A stretch of DNA of 7,188 bases from Actinomycetes bacterium (GCA_021795135.1 JAJYPT010000085.1:1-7188), one strand, 5' to 3'; positions 1 to 6,911 are shown, numbered from the stretch's first letter. The notes: a model not told the origin generated them from the letters alone. Translations and numbers: made by a program.

Positions 1-1166
1 GCCCAAGTTTGGACTCCTAGACCCCACAACCTGACAAAACCTTCTGCATCTGTATGTACAAATGCATCTTGAGGGTCATAAGTGGCCAAAGTATAATCAT
101 ATAAACTTTGGTCGCTTCTTCTTCCCGCCACAAAACATGTTCCAGACTCACATCTTAGGCGAACTTGTCCGTTTATGTATTTTTGCGAAGTTTCCATAAA
201 AGAATCTATAGATTGCTTCAAAGGAGAATACCAGAATCCATCGTAAATCAATTCTGAATAAATAGATTCCAGTCTAGATTTTTCATGAGCTAAATCACGT
301 TCTAGGTTTAAGGCTTCTAAATCTTTGTGAGCCATCAATATAGCCAAAGCTCCAGGAGCTTCATATATTTCTCGGCTTTTTATTCCTACGCGTCTGTTTT
401 CTATCATGTCTATACGGCCCCATCCAAAAGAACCAACTAATTTATTTAGATGCTTTACCAATTGATATAAGGGCATTTTTACATTATCAATTCCTACTGG
501 AATACCTTGTTCAAAATTTAAAATAAACTCAATAGGTTCAGAAGAAGTCTTTTTAGTAAGATCAAAAACATCTTCTGGAGGTTGAGCCCATGGATCTTCT
601 AAAATACCAGCCTCTATAGCTCTTCCCCATAGGTTTTGGTCTATAGAATAAGGACTTTTTTTAGTTACTGTTATTGGAATACCAAAGCGTTGGGCATATT
701 CAATCGCATCTTCACGACTAAATCCCCAAGATCTAACAGGAGCTAAATTAGCAAGCTCAGGCGCCAAAGCCGTAGTTGCAACTTCAAATCTAATTTGATC
801 GTTGCCTTTTCCAGTACAGCCATGAGCAACTGAATCAGCTGAAAATTTGCGAGCTGTTTTAACCAAATGCTTTGCTATTAAAGGACGCGATAATGAAGAT
901 ACTAAGGGATATTTTCCCTCGTATAATACATTTGATTTTATTGCTGGACCAATAAAATCATTGGCAAATTCTTCTTGAGCATCAGTTACTATAACCTCAG
1001 ATGCACCTGCAGCTATTGCTCGGTTTTTTATTGCCTCCCAATCTCCGCCTTGTCCTACATCTATACATAAAGCTATTACCTCTAAAGACATTTCTTCTTG
1101 TAGCCACTTAATTGCTACTGAAGTATCAAGACCGCCACTGTAGGCCAAAACTACTTTTTTATTCAT
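1..1166 (-). CDS. argG: Argininosuccinate synthase, 3' end cut by window edge
   Basis: ArgG joins citrulline and aspartate, using ATP (to AMP and PPi), to form argininosuccinate in the cytoplasm; it is the penultimate step of arginine synthesis. The reading frame is open from the ATG at 1166 to the left edge, giving 388 residues without a stop. Family members are about 400 residues, so only the last dozen or so are missing. Visible motifs are the N-type ATP pyrophosphatase P-loop AYSGGLDTS (residues 8-16), HGCTGKGNDQIRFE (115-128), which contacts ATP, citrulline and aspartate, and SIDQNLWGR (174-182). The start is supported by the motif lying eight residues in, as usual, and by an AAGGAG ribosome site 5 nt upstream. 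It follows argR after 36 nt with no hairpin terminator, so it is probably co-transcribed. argH would be expected next, outside the window. Identity is very secure. Confidence 0.97.
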   Translation of the reverse strand, partial: MNKKVVLAYSGGLDTSVAIKWLQEEMSLEVIALCIDVGQGGDWEAIKNRAIAAGASEVIVTDAQEEFANDFIGPAIKSNVLYEGKYPLVSSLSRPLIAKHLVKTARKFSADSVAHGCTGKGNDQIRFEVATTALAPELANLAPVRSWGFSREDAIEYAQRFGIPITVTKKSPYSIDQNLWGRAIEAGILEDPWAQPPEDVFDLTKKTSSEPIEFILNFEQGIPVGIDNVKMPLYQLVKHLNKLVGSFGWGRIDMIENRRVGIKSREIYEAPGALAILMAHKDLEALNLERDLAHEKSRLESIYSELIYDGFWYSPLKQSIDSFMETSQKYINGQVRLRCESGTCFVAGRRSDQSLYDYTLATYDPQDAFVHTDAEGFVRLWGLGVQTW

Positions 1167-1171
1167 CAATA

Positions 1172-1177
1172 CTCCTT
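1172..1177 (-). promoter_or_regulatory. Shine-Dalgarno site of argG
   Basis: The minus strand reads AAGGAG, then 5 nt, then the argG ATG. This is a strong ribosome-binding site. It lies in the 36-nt argR-argG gap, so argG can be translated independently rather than relying on coupling with argR. Confidence 0.85.
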
Positions 1178-1202
1178 ATATGTCAAACCAAATAAAAATT
1201 TC

Positions 1203-1670
1203 TCAACCTGAAAGCCCAGCAAGATCAGATAATTTTATAAATAAACTCTCTATATCAACTTCATTTGCGACTGCGCAAAATATAGTATCGTCTCCAGCTA
1301 TTGTGCCAATTATCTCTGGCAGTCTTGCCCTATCTAAAGCTGCTGCAACAACATGGGCAGAACCAGGAGGAGTTTTTATAACTATCAAATTTCCTGAAAA
1401 ATTTATCTCCACTGCCCAATCTCCTAGAATTCTTTGTAAATGATCCCCCGGAGCTAATTGATCTTTTGGAAGTTCAGGAATTGCATATACCAAATCCCCC
1501 CCTGGGAGACGAACTTTGACCGCTCCCATATCTTCTAAATCTCTCGATACAGTTGCTTGAGTCGCTACGATTCCTTCTTTGGCTAAAATATCTACAATTT
1601 GAGTTTGACTTATAATATTTTGAGATTGTAATGCTAAAGCAATTTGGTGTTGTCGTTGATTTTTCGCCAT
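1203..1670 (-). CDS. argR: Arginine repressor ArgR
   Basis: ArgR is the arginine-responsive transcription factor of this pathway. Family members form hexamers that, with L-arginine bound, sit on paired palindromic ARG boxes and repress arg genes. The 155-residue length is normal. Residues 1-70 form the winged helix-turn-helix domain, with the SQTQIVDIL helix (21-29) and the recognition-helix signature TQATVSRDL (37-45). Residues about 80-150 are the oligomerisation and arginine-binding domain, with TPPGSAHVVAAALD (100-113) and GTIAGDDT (122-129), whose paired aspartates 127-128 bind arginine in the family. The start at 1670 is the usual position, just before the first helix, and has an AAGAGG-type ribosome site. 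It lies inside the operon it probably controls, 33 nt after argF and 36 nt before argG. A run of seven G in the coding strand (1496-1502) encodes part of the Pro-Gly-Gly turn of the wing. Confidence 0.97.
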   Translation of the reverse strand: MAKNQRQHQIALALQSQNIISQTQIVDILAKEGIVATQATVSRDLEDMGAVKVRLPGGDLVYAIPELPKDQLAPGDHLQRILGDWAVEINFSGNLIVIKTPPGSAHVVAAALDRARLPEIIGTIAGDDTIFCAVANEVDIESLFIKLSDLAGLSG

Positions 1671-1677
1671 GGTTGAT

Positions 1678-1684
1678 ACCTCTT
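1678..1684 (-). promoter_or_regulatory. Shine-Dalgarno site of argR
   Basis: The minus strand reads AAGAGGT seven nt ahead of the argR ATG at 1670. It is a moderately good ribosome site in the 33-nt gap after argF and supports this start. I saw no ARG-box-like palindrome in this gap, so the sequence gives no direct sign of a separate autoregulated argR promoter. Confidence 0.65.
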
Positions 1685-1703
1685 CTATCTTGATTTAGTA
1701 AAG

Positions 1704-2621
1704 CTATCCAATATCGGGGTATGTCTCAAAGAGCCAAAGCAAAAAACCTCTAAAAGAATTCATACGATTTTTAGCTTGTTGCCAAACAAGACTTTGTGGT
1801 CCATCAATAACTTCTGCTTGTATTTCTTGTCCTCTATGAGCAGGCAAACAGTGCATAACCATTGCTTGAGGAGAAGCTTCATTTAGCAATTTATTAGAAA
1901 TTTGGTAAGGAGAAAATATTTTTTCTCTTTTTTGAGCTTCATCTTCTTGCCCCATAGATGTCCATACGTCTGTATAAAGAACATCGCATCCTCTAGCTGC
2001 TTCAACTGGATCTGAAGTTAGATTGACTTCAAAGCCTAATCTTTCTAATTTGTCCATAAAGTGTGTATCTAATTCATAACCAGGAGGAGAAGCTACTGAG
2101 ACTTTCATATTGTAAATCCCAGCCGCTAAAACTAAAGATTTACAAACATTATTAGAGTCTCCAAAATAAGCTATTTCTAAATCTTCTAAATTTGAAAAAT
2201 GATCTTGCAAAGTCAAAAGATCTGCCAATATTTGGCTAGGGTGAGCTTGATCTGACAAAAGATTAATTATAGGAACTTTTAGTCCGCTTTCTTGTAGGGC
2301 TTGAGTCATGGATTCCAATTTTGCATGCTCAAAAACCCTAGCGCCTATCAATGAATGATAACAAGCCAGAGTGCGAGCTATATCTTGAACAGATTCTCTA
2401 GTCCCAATACTTATTTCTTCATTTTTGATTGAAATAGGATATCCCCCCAACTGAACTATTGCCATTTCTGAAGAATTGCGAGTTCTTAAAGAAGGTTTTT
2501 CAAATACCAAAGCAGTTCCCTTACCCCTAAGTACTTGGGGAGGATTTTCTAGATGACTAAGCTGTAGAATGCGGGCTATTTCAGCTTGGTTTAAATCATC
2601 AATATCTAATAAATTGATCAT
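1704..2621 (-). CDS. argF: Ornithine carbamoyltransferase
   Basis: ArgF transfers the carbamoyl group of carbamoyl phosphate to ornithine, giving citrulline. It is cytoplasmic and trimeric in the family. The 305 residues are full length. The carbamoyl-phosphate site is KPSLRTRNSSE (42-52), where the usual S-T-R-T-R reads S-L-R-T-R, plus HPSQ (127-130), where the usual Cys is Ser. The ornithine domain has GDSNNV (154-159), DVWTSMGQE (218-226) and HCLPAHRGQEI (257-267). The SMG loop and HCLPAHRG point to ornithine, not aspartate, as acceptor, and argue against an N-acetyl- or N-succinylornithine enzyme even though those share S-L-R-T-R. Its ATG overlaps the argD stop as ATGA, with no clear Shine-Dalgarno, so translation is probably coupled to argD. 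argR follows after 33 nt. Presence of ArgJ in the same operon, which releases free ornithine, agrees with the call. Confidence 0.95.
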   Translation of the reverse strand: MINLLDIDDLNQAEIARILQLSHLENPPQVLRGKGTALVFEKPSLRTRNSSEMAIVQLGGYPISIKNEEISIGTRESVQDIARTLACYHSLIGARVFEHAKLESMTQALQESGLKVPIINLLSDQAHPSQILADLLTLQDHFSNLEDLEIAYFGDSNNVCKSLVLAAGIYNMKVSVASPPGYELDTHFMDKLERLGFEVNLTSDPVEAARGCDVLYTDVWTSMGQEDEAQKREKIFSPYQISNKLLNEASPQAMVMHCLPAHRGQEIQAEVIDGPQSLVWQQAKNRMNSFRGFLLWLFETYPDIG

Positions 2622-3808
2622 GAAATTGCATTTACTTTGTCAGCTTGAAGTACTTGGGAAATAATTTCTATAGCTAAATCAATTTCTTGTCTTGTTATTA
2701 GCAAAGAAGGAGCTAAGCGCAATGCAGTTGGAGTAACAGCATTTACTACTAGACCTGCTTGTAATAGTTGGCGTCCAACTTGTGCAGATTCTTGGTTTTG
2801 TAATTCAATTCCAATGAGGAGTCCTTTTCCTCTTACATGGGCAATACCATTTATATTTTGAAGTTTTTCATAAAAATATAAACCTGCTTGAGCTGCTTTT
2901 TCGGCTACATTTTCATCCTGCATTACTTCTAAAGTTGCCTTTACAGCCGACATAGCAAGAGGTTGTCCTCCAAAAGTAGTTGCATGATCTCCAGGTTTGA
3001 AACAATCTGCTACTTCTTGTTTTGCCCAGCATGCCCCAACTGGCATTCCACTTCCAAGTGCTTTTGCTAAAGTTATGACATCTGGCATAACTCCAAAATG
3101 TTGAAAACCAAACCATTTTCCAGTACGACCTAATCCAGTTTGAATTTCATCTACCATAAATAAAATGTTTTTTTGATCACATAATTTGCGAACTTGACCA
3201 ATATAATCTTGGGAAGGACAGATAACTCCTGATTCTCCTTGCCAAGTTTCCAACAATACTGCAGCTACCTCAGGATCTTCACAAGCTGCTTCTAACTGCG
3301 CAATGTTTCCAAATTCAACATATTCAAACCCAGCTAGCATAGGATAAAAGTTTTTTTGTTTTACTGGTTGACCTGTAGCAGCTAAGGCTCCAAAAGTACG
3401 TCCATGAAAAGAGTTATGGGCAGTAATGATTTTGTATCTTTTCCCTCCCCCCCATCTTCTGGCTAGTTTTATTGCCGATTCAACAGCTTCAGCTCCAGAG
3501 TTGGCAAAAAAAGTTTTTCCCTTTAAATCTGGTTCTCCTGTAATCAAAAAGTTGAGCATTTGAGCAACTTGGGGAGCTAATTGGTTTTTAAAAAGATTAG
3601 ACACATGACACAAAGTGCCAACTTGATCTGTTATAGCTTTTGTAACGGTTGGATTGCAATGTCCCACAGAAGTTACCGCTATCCCAGACAACAAATCTAA
3701 ATAACGTTTCCCTGTGTCATCCCATAGCCAGCTACCTTCTCCTTTTACAAAAGTAACAGGATAAGGGGCATAAGTATTCATTAAAAATTCTTGAGGGTCA
3801 ATTTGCAT
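2618..3808 (-). CDS. argD: Acetylornithine aminotransferase
   Basis: ArgD is a PLP enzyme that uses glutamate to aminate N-acetylglutamate 5-semialdehyde, giving N-acetylornithine. The 396 residues match the family length and class-III aminotransferase fold. Visible sites are FANSGAEAVE (101-110), which binds cofactor phosphate, FHGRTFGALAATGQ (134-147), VDEIQTGLGRTGKW (219-232) with Asp220 on the PLP pyridine nitrogen, TLAKALGSGMPVGA (246-259) with Schiff-base Lys249, TTFGGQPLA (277-285) and NAVTPTALRLAPSL (356-369). The segment LETWQGESG (186-194) differs from the more usual LEPxxGExG. The 3808 start overlaps argB by 11 nt and lacks a clear ribosome site. An in-frame ATG at 3781 (MNTYAPYPV) is possible, but homologs carry a short helix before this point, so I prefer 3808. 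It may also act on succinyl-diaminopimelate, as some ArgD do; this is not visible in the sequence. Confidence 0.95.
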   Translation of the reverse strand: MQIDPQEFLMNTYAPYPVTFVKGEGSWLWDDTGKRYLDLLSGIAVTSVGHCNPTVTKAITDQVGTLCHVSNLFKNQLAPQVAQMLNFLITGEPDLKGKTFFANSGAEAVESAIKLARRWGGGKRYKIITAHNSFHGRTFGALAATGQPVKQKNFYPMLAGFEYVEFGNIAQLEAACEDPEVAAVLLETWQGESGVICPSQDYIGQVRKLCDQKNILFMVDEIQTGLGRTGKWFGFQHFGVMPDVITLAKALGSGMPVGACWAKQEVADCFKPGDHATTFGGQPLAMSAVKATLEVMQDENVAEKAAQAGLYFYEKLQNINGIAHVRGKGLLIGIELQNQESAQVGRQLLQAGLVVNAVTPTALRLAPSLLITRQEIDLAIEIISQVLQADKVNAIS

Positions 3809-4685
3809 GAGTAATCATTGTTCCAATACCTATCTCAGTTAAAAGTTCTAGCAATAAAGAATGTGGAATTGTTCCATCTAGTATATGTACTTGACCAACT
3901 CCACCATCTAAAGCCTTCAAGCAAGCTTGGACTTTAGGAATCATTCCTCCAACAATAGAACCATTTTCAATCAATTGCTGAAGTTCACAAGCTGATAAAG
4001 TGCTAATTAAAGATTTTGGATCATCAATATCTTTTCTAAGACCTTCTATGTTAGTTAGAAAAACTAACTTAGAAGCTCCAAGGGCACTAGCTATAGCACT
4101 GGCTACAGAATCAGCATTTATATTATAAGCTTGCCCTTGAGTATCAGAACCTATTGTTGCAACCACAGGTATTAGGTCTGAAGCTAATAGTCTATTTAAA
4201 ATGTTGGGATTGACATTTTCTACCTGCCCAACAAAACCAAGTTCTTTATTGGTAGCTGCAGCCAATATAAGTCCCGCGTCTTCCCCAGAAAGACCAACCG
4301 CTAAAGGTCCGTGAATGTTGATAGTTGAGACTATTTTCCTATTCACATTCCCCATCAACACCATTCTTGCTATATCTAAAGTTTCAGCATCTGTTACTCT
4401 CAAACCATCTTGAAATTTAGGTTCTTTACCTAAACGCTTCATGAGTAATCCTATTTGGGGACCGCCTCCATGTACTACTACAGGCTTTATACCAACTGAG
4501 TGCATCAAAACTATATCTTCGGCAAAACGAGACAATGACAATTCATCCCCTATGGCATTTCCACCATATTTGACTACTATTGTTTTGCCAGACCATAAAC
4601 GAATATAAGGAAGTACTTCTACCAACAATGAAGCCTTATCTTCTGCTTTTATATCAGCGAAAGATTTATTTGAAGTATTGTTCAT
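3798..4685 (-). CDS. argB: Acetylglutamate kinase
   Basis: ArgB phosphorylates N-acetyl-L-glutamate with ATP, the usual committed and feedback-controlled step where acetyl groups are recycled by ArgJ. At 295 residues it is full length with the amino-acid-kinase fold. Motifs are KYGGNA (39-44, catalytic Lys39), the glycine-rich HGGGPQI (72-78), the substrate segment DGLRVTDAETLDIARMVLMG (93-112), INADSVASAIA (189-199, Asp192), and GGMIPKVQACLKAL (246-259, Lys251). About 25 residues precede LPYIRLWSGKTIVVKYGG, the extra N-terminal helix typical of hexameric, arginine-inhibited members, so allosteric inhibition by arginine is likely (inference). The C-terminus (IGIGTMI) is also family-typical. 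Its ATG overlaps the argJ stop by 4 nt, with an AAGGA site 5 nt upstream inside argJ. Its end overlaps argD by 11 nt, indicating tight translational linkage. Confidence 0.97.
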   Translation of the reverse strand: MNNTSNKSFADIKAEDKASLLVEVLPYIRLWSGKTIVVKYGGNAIGDELSLSRFAEDIVLMHSVGIKPVVVHGGGPQIGLLMKRLGKEPKFQDGLRVTDAETLDIARMVLMGNVNRKIVSTINIHGPLAVGLSGEDAGLILAAATNKELGFVGQVENVNPNILNRLLASDLIPVVATIGSDTQGQAYNINADSVASAIASALGASKLVFLTNIEGLRKDIDDPKSLISTLSACELQQLIENGSIVGGMIPKVQACLKALDGGVGQVHILDGTIPHSLLLELLTEIGIGTMITHAN

Positions 4686-5848
4686 GAAGTTCCTTGGTTT
4701 TCTTCAATATATCCTGGTCCTAAATCACAACCTAAAAATCTTGCAACACCTTGACCTAAATTTAAATTAATTGTAATTGTAATTATTTTATTGGACATAT
4801 ATTCTTTGACAATTTCAGGATCAAAAGAAGCTTTTTGACCACTTTTACAAACTTGAGATGACCCATAACTAATTGAAACTAAATCAATATTAAAATCAAT
4901 CCCAGCACTTCCCAATTCACTAACGACTCTGCCCCAGTAGGGATCTTGGCCATATAAAGAACATTTAACCAAGAGACTGTTTGCTACTTTTTGAGCTGCT
5001 TTGAAAGCCTGAGTGTCATCAATTGCCCCAAACACTTTTACCTCAAGAACTTTCGTAGCTCCCTCAGCATCATTCATCATTTGAATCGCTAAATCTTGGC
5101 ATAGTTGTTCAAAAACTTCACTTAATTCTTCTACAGTTGGCTCTGTTGATGATTGACCGCTTGCAAAAGCTAAAACCGTATCATTTGTAGAAGTACACCC
5201 ATCTACTGACAAAGAATTAAAAGAACGATTTACACCATATTTTAAAGCAGAAAAAAGATCTGGGGTAGATACTTTGGCATCGGTGGTAATAAATGCAAGC
5301 ATAGTAGCCATATTGGGAGCGAGCATGGCTGCTCCTTTTGCCATAGCAGCAACTGAATAGCTTCCTTTGTCAATAACAGCTTGTTTTACAAAAGTGTCTG
5401 TAGTCAAAATTGCATTTGCCGCATCTAGGCCATGTTGAGGAGTTGGACCCATAGAATTTACCAATTTAGGAACAGCATCTATAACTTTGTCCTTTGGCAA
5501 AGGAGTACCTATAATTCCAGTTGAACATATCAAAACTTCTTCTACACTACAGCCAAGTTCTTTAGCTACCCTCTCGCAGATAGCTTCGGCTGTTTGATAA
5601 CCTTGTTTACCAGTAGCAGCATTGGCATTGCCTGAATTTATAATGACCGCCCTTGGGTTAGAATTACCTGACAAAAGATGTTTCTTACTAATTTGAACAG
5701 GAGCTGCAGCAGCTAGGTTCGACGTAAAGACTCCCGCGCAAGTTACTGTTGGTGAATCAGTTGAAATAATAGCTAAATCTTTTTTGCCGTCTTTGATCCC
5801 ACAGGCAATTCCTGCTGCTAAAAATCCACGGGGAGTGATTATACTCAT
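4682..5848 (-). CDS. argJ: Glutamate N-acetyltransferase / amino-acid acetyltransferase (ornithine acetyltransferase)
   Basis: ArgJ moves the acetyl group from N-acetylornithine to glutamate, giving ornithine and regenerating acetylglutamate; some members also use acetyl-CoA. It is an Ntn-type enzyme that cuts itself into two chains. The 388 residues include the self-cleavage region KGAAMLAPNMATMLAF (171-186), with predicted cleavage between Ala181 and Thr182, making Thr182 the nucleophile. Also present are NSGNANA (71-77), the oxyanion segment STGIIGTPLP (109-118, Thr110-Gly111), NSLSVDGCTSTND (211-223) and GQDPYWGRVVSELG (300-313). The C-terminus (DLGPGYIEENQGTS) keeps the Tyr-Ile/Val-x-Glu-Asn pattern of the family. 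The ATG at 5848 has a GGAG site 5 nt upstream and lies 14 nt after argC. It overlaps argB by 4 nt. Whether it is mono- or bifunctional cannot be read with certainty from sequence. Confidence 0.96.
   Translation of the reverse strand: MSIITPRGFLAAGIACGIKDGKKDLAIISTDSPTVTCAGVFTSNLAAAAPVQISKKHLLSGNSNPRAVIINSGNANAATGKQGYQTAEAICERVAKELGCSVEEVLICSTGIIGTPLPKDKVIDAVPKLVNSMGPTPQHGLDAANAILTTDTFVKQAVIDKGSYSVAAMAKGAAMLAPNMATMLAFITTDAKVSTPDLFSALKYGVNRSFNSLSVDGCTSTNDTVLAFASGQSSTEPTVEELSEVFEQLCQDLAIQMMNDAEGATKVLEVKVFGAIDDTQAFKAAQKVANSLLVKCSLYGQDPYWGRVVSELGSAGIDFNIDLVSISYGSSQVCKSGQKASFDPEIVKEYMSNKIITITINLNLGQGVARFLGCDLGPGYIEENQGTS
4691..4695 (-). promoter_or_regulatory. Shine-Dalgarno site of argB, inside argJ
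   Basis: The minus strand reads AAGGA followed by 5 nt and the argB ATG. The site is within the last codons of argJ, supporting the ATG at 4685 and the ATGA stop-start overlap. Confidence 0.75.
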
Positions 5849-5853
5849 CTAGT

Positions 5854-5857
5854 CTCC
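5854..5857 (-). promoter_or_regulatory. Shine-Dalgarno site of argJ
   Basis: GGAG on the minus strand lies 5 nt before the argJ ATG, in the 14-nt argC-argJ gap. It fixes the argJ start at 5848 and contrasts with argC, which has no such site. Confidence 0.75.
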
Positions 5858-5862
5858 AATAA

Positions 5863-6876
5863 TTAAGGGTAAGGTCCTGCAACCAAAAGGCCACTTTGTT
5901 CATTTATTCCACAAGCTAAATTTGCACATTGGATCGCTTGTCCTGCTGCTCCTTTTACTAAATTATCTATCGCACATATAACTACTATCCACCCTGTTCG
6001 TGGGTCAAAACGAGCAGTAATATGAGCGAAATTAGAACCAGAAACTGCCTTTGTTGAAGGTAATTTTTTATCTACTATCACAAACGGATCATCTTTGTAA
6101 TAGTTTGTCAATACTTCAATTAGTTGTTCTGTAGAAGTACTTTTTTGTGGTTTAGCATAACAAGTTGCAAGTATGCCCCGAGTCATAGGAGCGAGATGTG
6201 GAGTAAAAAGTACTTGAGATCCTATTGCTTGTTCCATCTCTGGGGTATGGCGATGGTGTAATAGATTATAAGCACTAAAGTCTTCGTTTGCAGTTGAAAA
6301 ATGACTTGAATGGGTCAAAGATCTTCCAGCTCCAGAAATCCCACTCGCAGCATCTACAATAATTCCTTTTGGCTCAATAAGATTTTCTTTAACCAAAGGA
6401 TTCAAAGAAAGCACAGCAGCAGTTGGATAACAACCAGCTACTGCTACCAAATCTGCTTTTTTAATTGATTGACGATTCAACTCTGGTAACCCGTAGGTAA
6501 ATTTTGGCAAAAAATCTATACAGCTATGGTCTTGTCCATACCATTGTTTATAAACTTGAGGATCTTTTAAACGAAAATCAGCAGATAAATCAATAATTTT
6601 ACCTACTTTCCCACTAAGAGAAGGAACAATATTTTGACTTGCCCCATGAGGCAAAGCCAAAAAAACTATATCTAGACCATCCAAATTTTCAATATTAGAA
6701 TCAGAAAATTTTTTATCCCCATAAAAATATCCCAGATGAGGATAAAGATCTTTAATTAGGGTACCTGCATAATTTTGTGCAGCTGCATGAGTTAATTTAA
6801 ATGTGTCATGAGTTGCACAAATACGTAATAATTCAGCACCTGCATATCCTGATGCTCCTACTATGGCTACTTCCAT
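5863..6876 (-). CDS. argC: N-acetyl-gamma-glutamyl-phosphate reductase
   Basis: ArgC uses NADPH to reduce N-acetylglutamyl-5-phosphate to the semialdehyde. From the ATG at 6876 it has 337 residues, normal for the family. The N-terminal Rossmann segment is VAIVGASGYAGAELL (3-17). The catalytic cysteine is Cys149 in VAGCYPTAA, and the general-base histidine is His208 in HRHTPE (208-213). PHLAPMTRGILAT and the C-terminal GWIVVICAIDNLVKGAAGQAIQ match the family. The frame stays open upstream to a TTG at 6894 and a GTG at 6891, but these would add MVYKYT-like residues of no known role and put translation inside the putative operator. The ATG directly precedes the nucleotide-binding strand, so I choose it. 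No Shine-Dalgarno precedes any of these starts, which suggests leaderless translation. It is the first gene of the arg operon, 36 nt after pheT, and argJ follows after 14 nt. Confidence 0.95.
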   Translation of the reverse strand: MEVAIVGASGYAGAELLRICATHDTFKLTHAAAQNYAGTLIKDLYPHLGYFYGDKKFSDSNIENLDGLDIVFLALPHGASQNIVPSLSGKVGKIIDLSADFRLKDPQVYKQWYGQDHSCIDFLPKFTYGLPELNRQSIKKADLVAVAGCYPTAAVLSLNPLVKENLIEPKGIIVDAASGISGAGRSLTHSSHFSTANEDFSAYNLLHHRHTPEMEQAIGSQVLFTPHLAPMTRGILATCYAKPQKSTSTEQLIEVLTNYYKDDPFVIVDKKLPSTKAVSGSNFAHITARFDPRTGWIVVICAIDNLVKGAAGQAIQCANLACGINEQSGLLVAGPYP

Positions 6877-6892
6877 AGTATATTTATACACC
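6875..6892 (-). promoter_or_regulatory. Candidate ArgR operator, proximal ARG box
   Basis: The minus strand reads GG-TGTATAAATATACT-AT, matching 12 of 16 specified positions of the E. coli ARG-box pattern. Its 14-base core shares 11 bases with the distal box, centre to centre 20 bp. It covers the -10 region and touches the argC start codon. Known ArgR operators usually come as two 18-bp boxes 2-3 bp apart; here the gap is 2 bp. Confidence 0.5.
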
Positions 6893-6911
6893 AAATAGAA
6901 TACATATACAA
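6876..6911 (-). promoter_or_regulatory. Candidate leaderless promoter of the arg operon
   Basis: On the minus strand a -35-like TTGTAT (6911-6906, TTG matched) is followed by a 17-bp spacer and a -10-like TATAAA (6888-6883, five of six to TATAAT). Six further bases lead directly to the A of the argC ATG at 6876. This places the expected +1 on the start codon, consistent with the missing Shine-Dalgarno. The -35 is weak and the region is AT-rich, so this is a prediction. The two ARG-box-like sites cover the whole element, which would explain repression by ArgR. Read-through from pheT is also possible because no terminator separates them. Confidence 0.5.

Noticed and set aside
1167..1215. Possible separate promoter for argG (TTGAGA and TATAAG on the minus strand) and an AT-rich ARG-box-like stretch.
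   Set aside because: The spacer between the two hexamers is about 20 bp, the best ARG-box alignment is only about 9 of 14, and the region is AT-rich, so both are indistinguishable from chance.
1180..1443. Plus-strand open frame of 87 codons.
   Set aside because: It lies antisense within argR, which has full family motifs on the other strand; the translation shows no recognisable domain. It is a shadow frame.
1671..1703. Terminator or regulatory site between argF and argR.
   Set aside because: No GC-rich inverted repeat with a T run and no ARG-box-like palindrome was seen, only the argR ribosome site.
2913..3116. Minus-strand open frame of 67 codons in another frame.
   Set aside because: It lies entirely inside argD, whose motifs are continuous through this region; the product is Trp/Cys/Ser-rich and unlike a real protein.
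3779..3781. Alternative argD start at the in-frame ATG giving MNTYAPYPV.
   Set aside because: It would avoid the overlap with argB, but homologs have a short helix ahead of this point, the upstream ribosome site is no better, and overlaps are typical of this operon. Not excluded.
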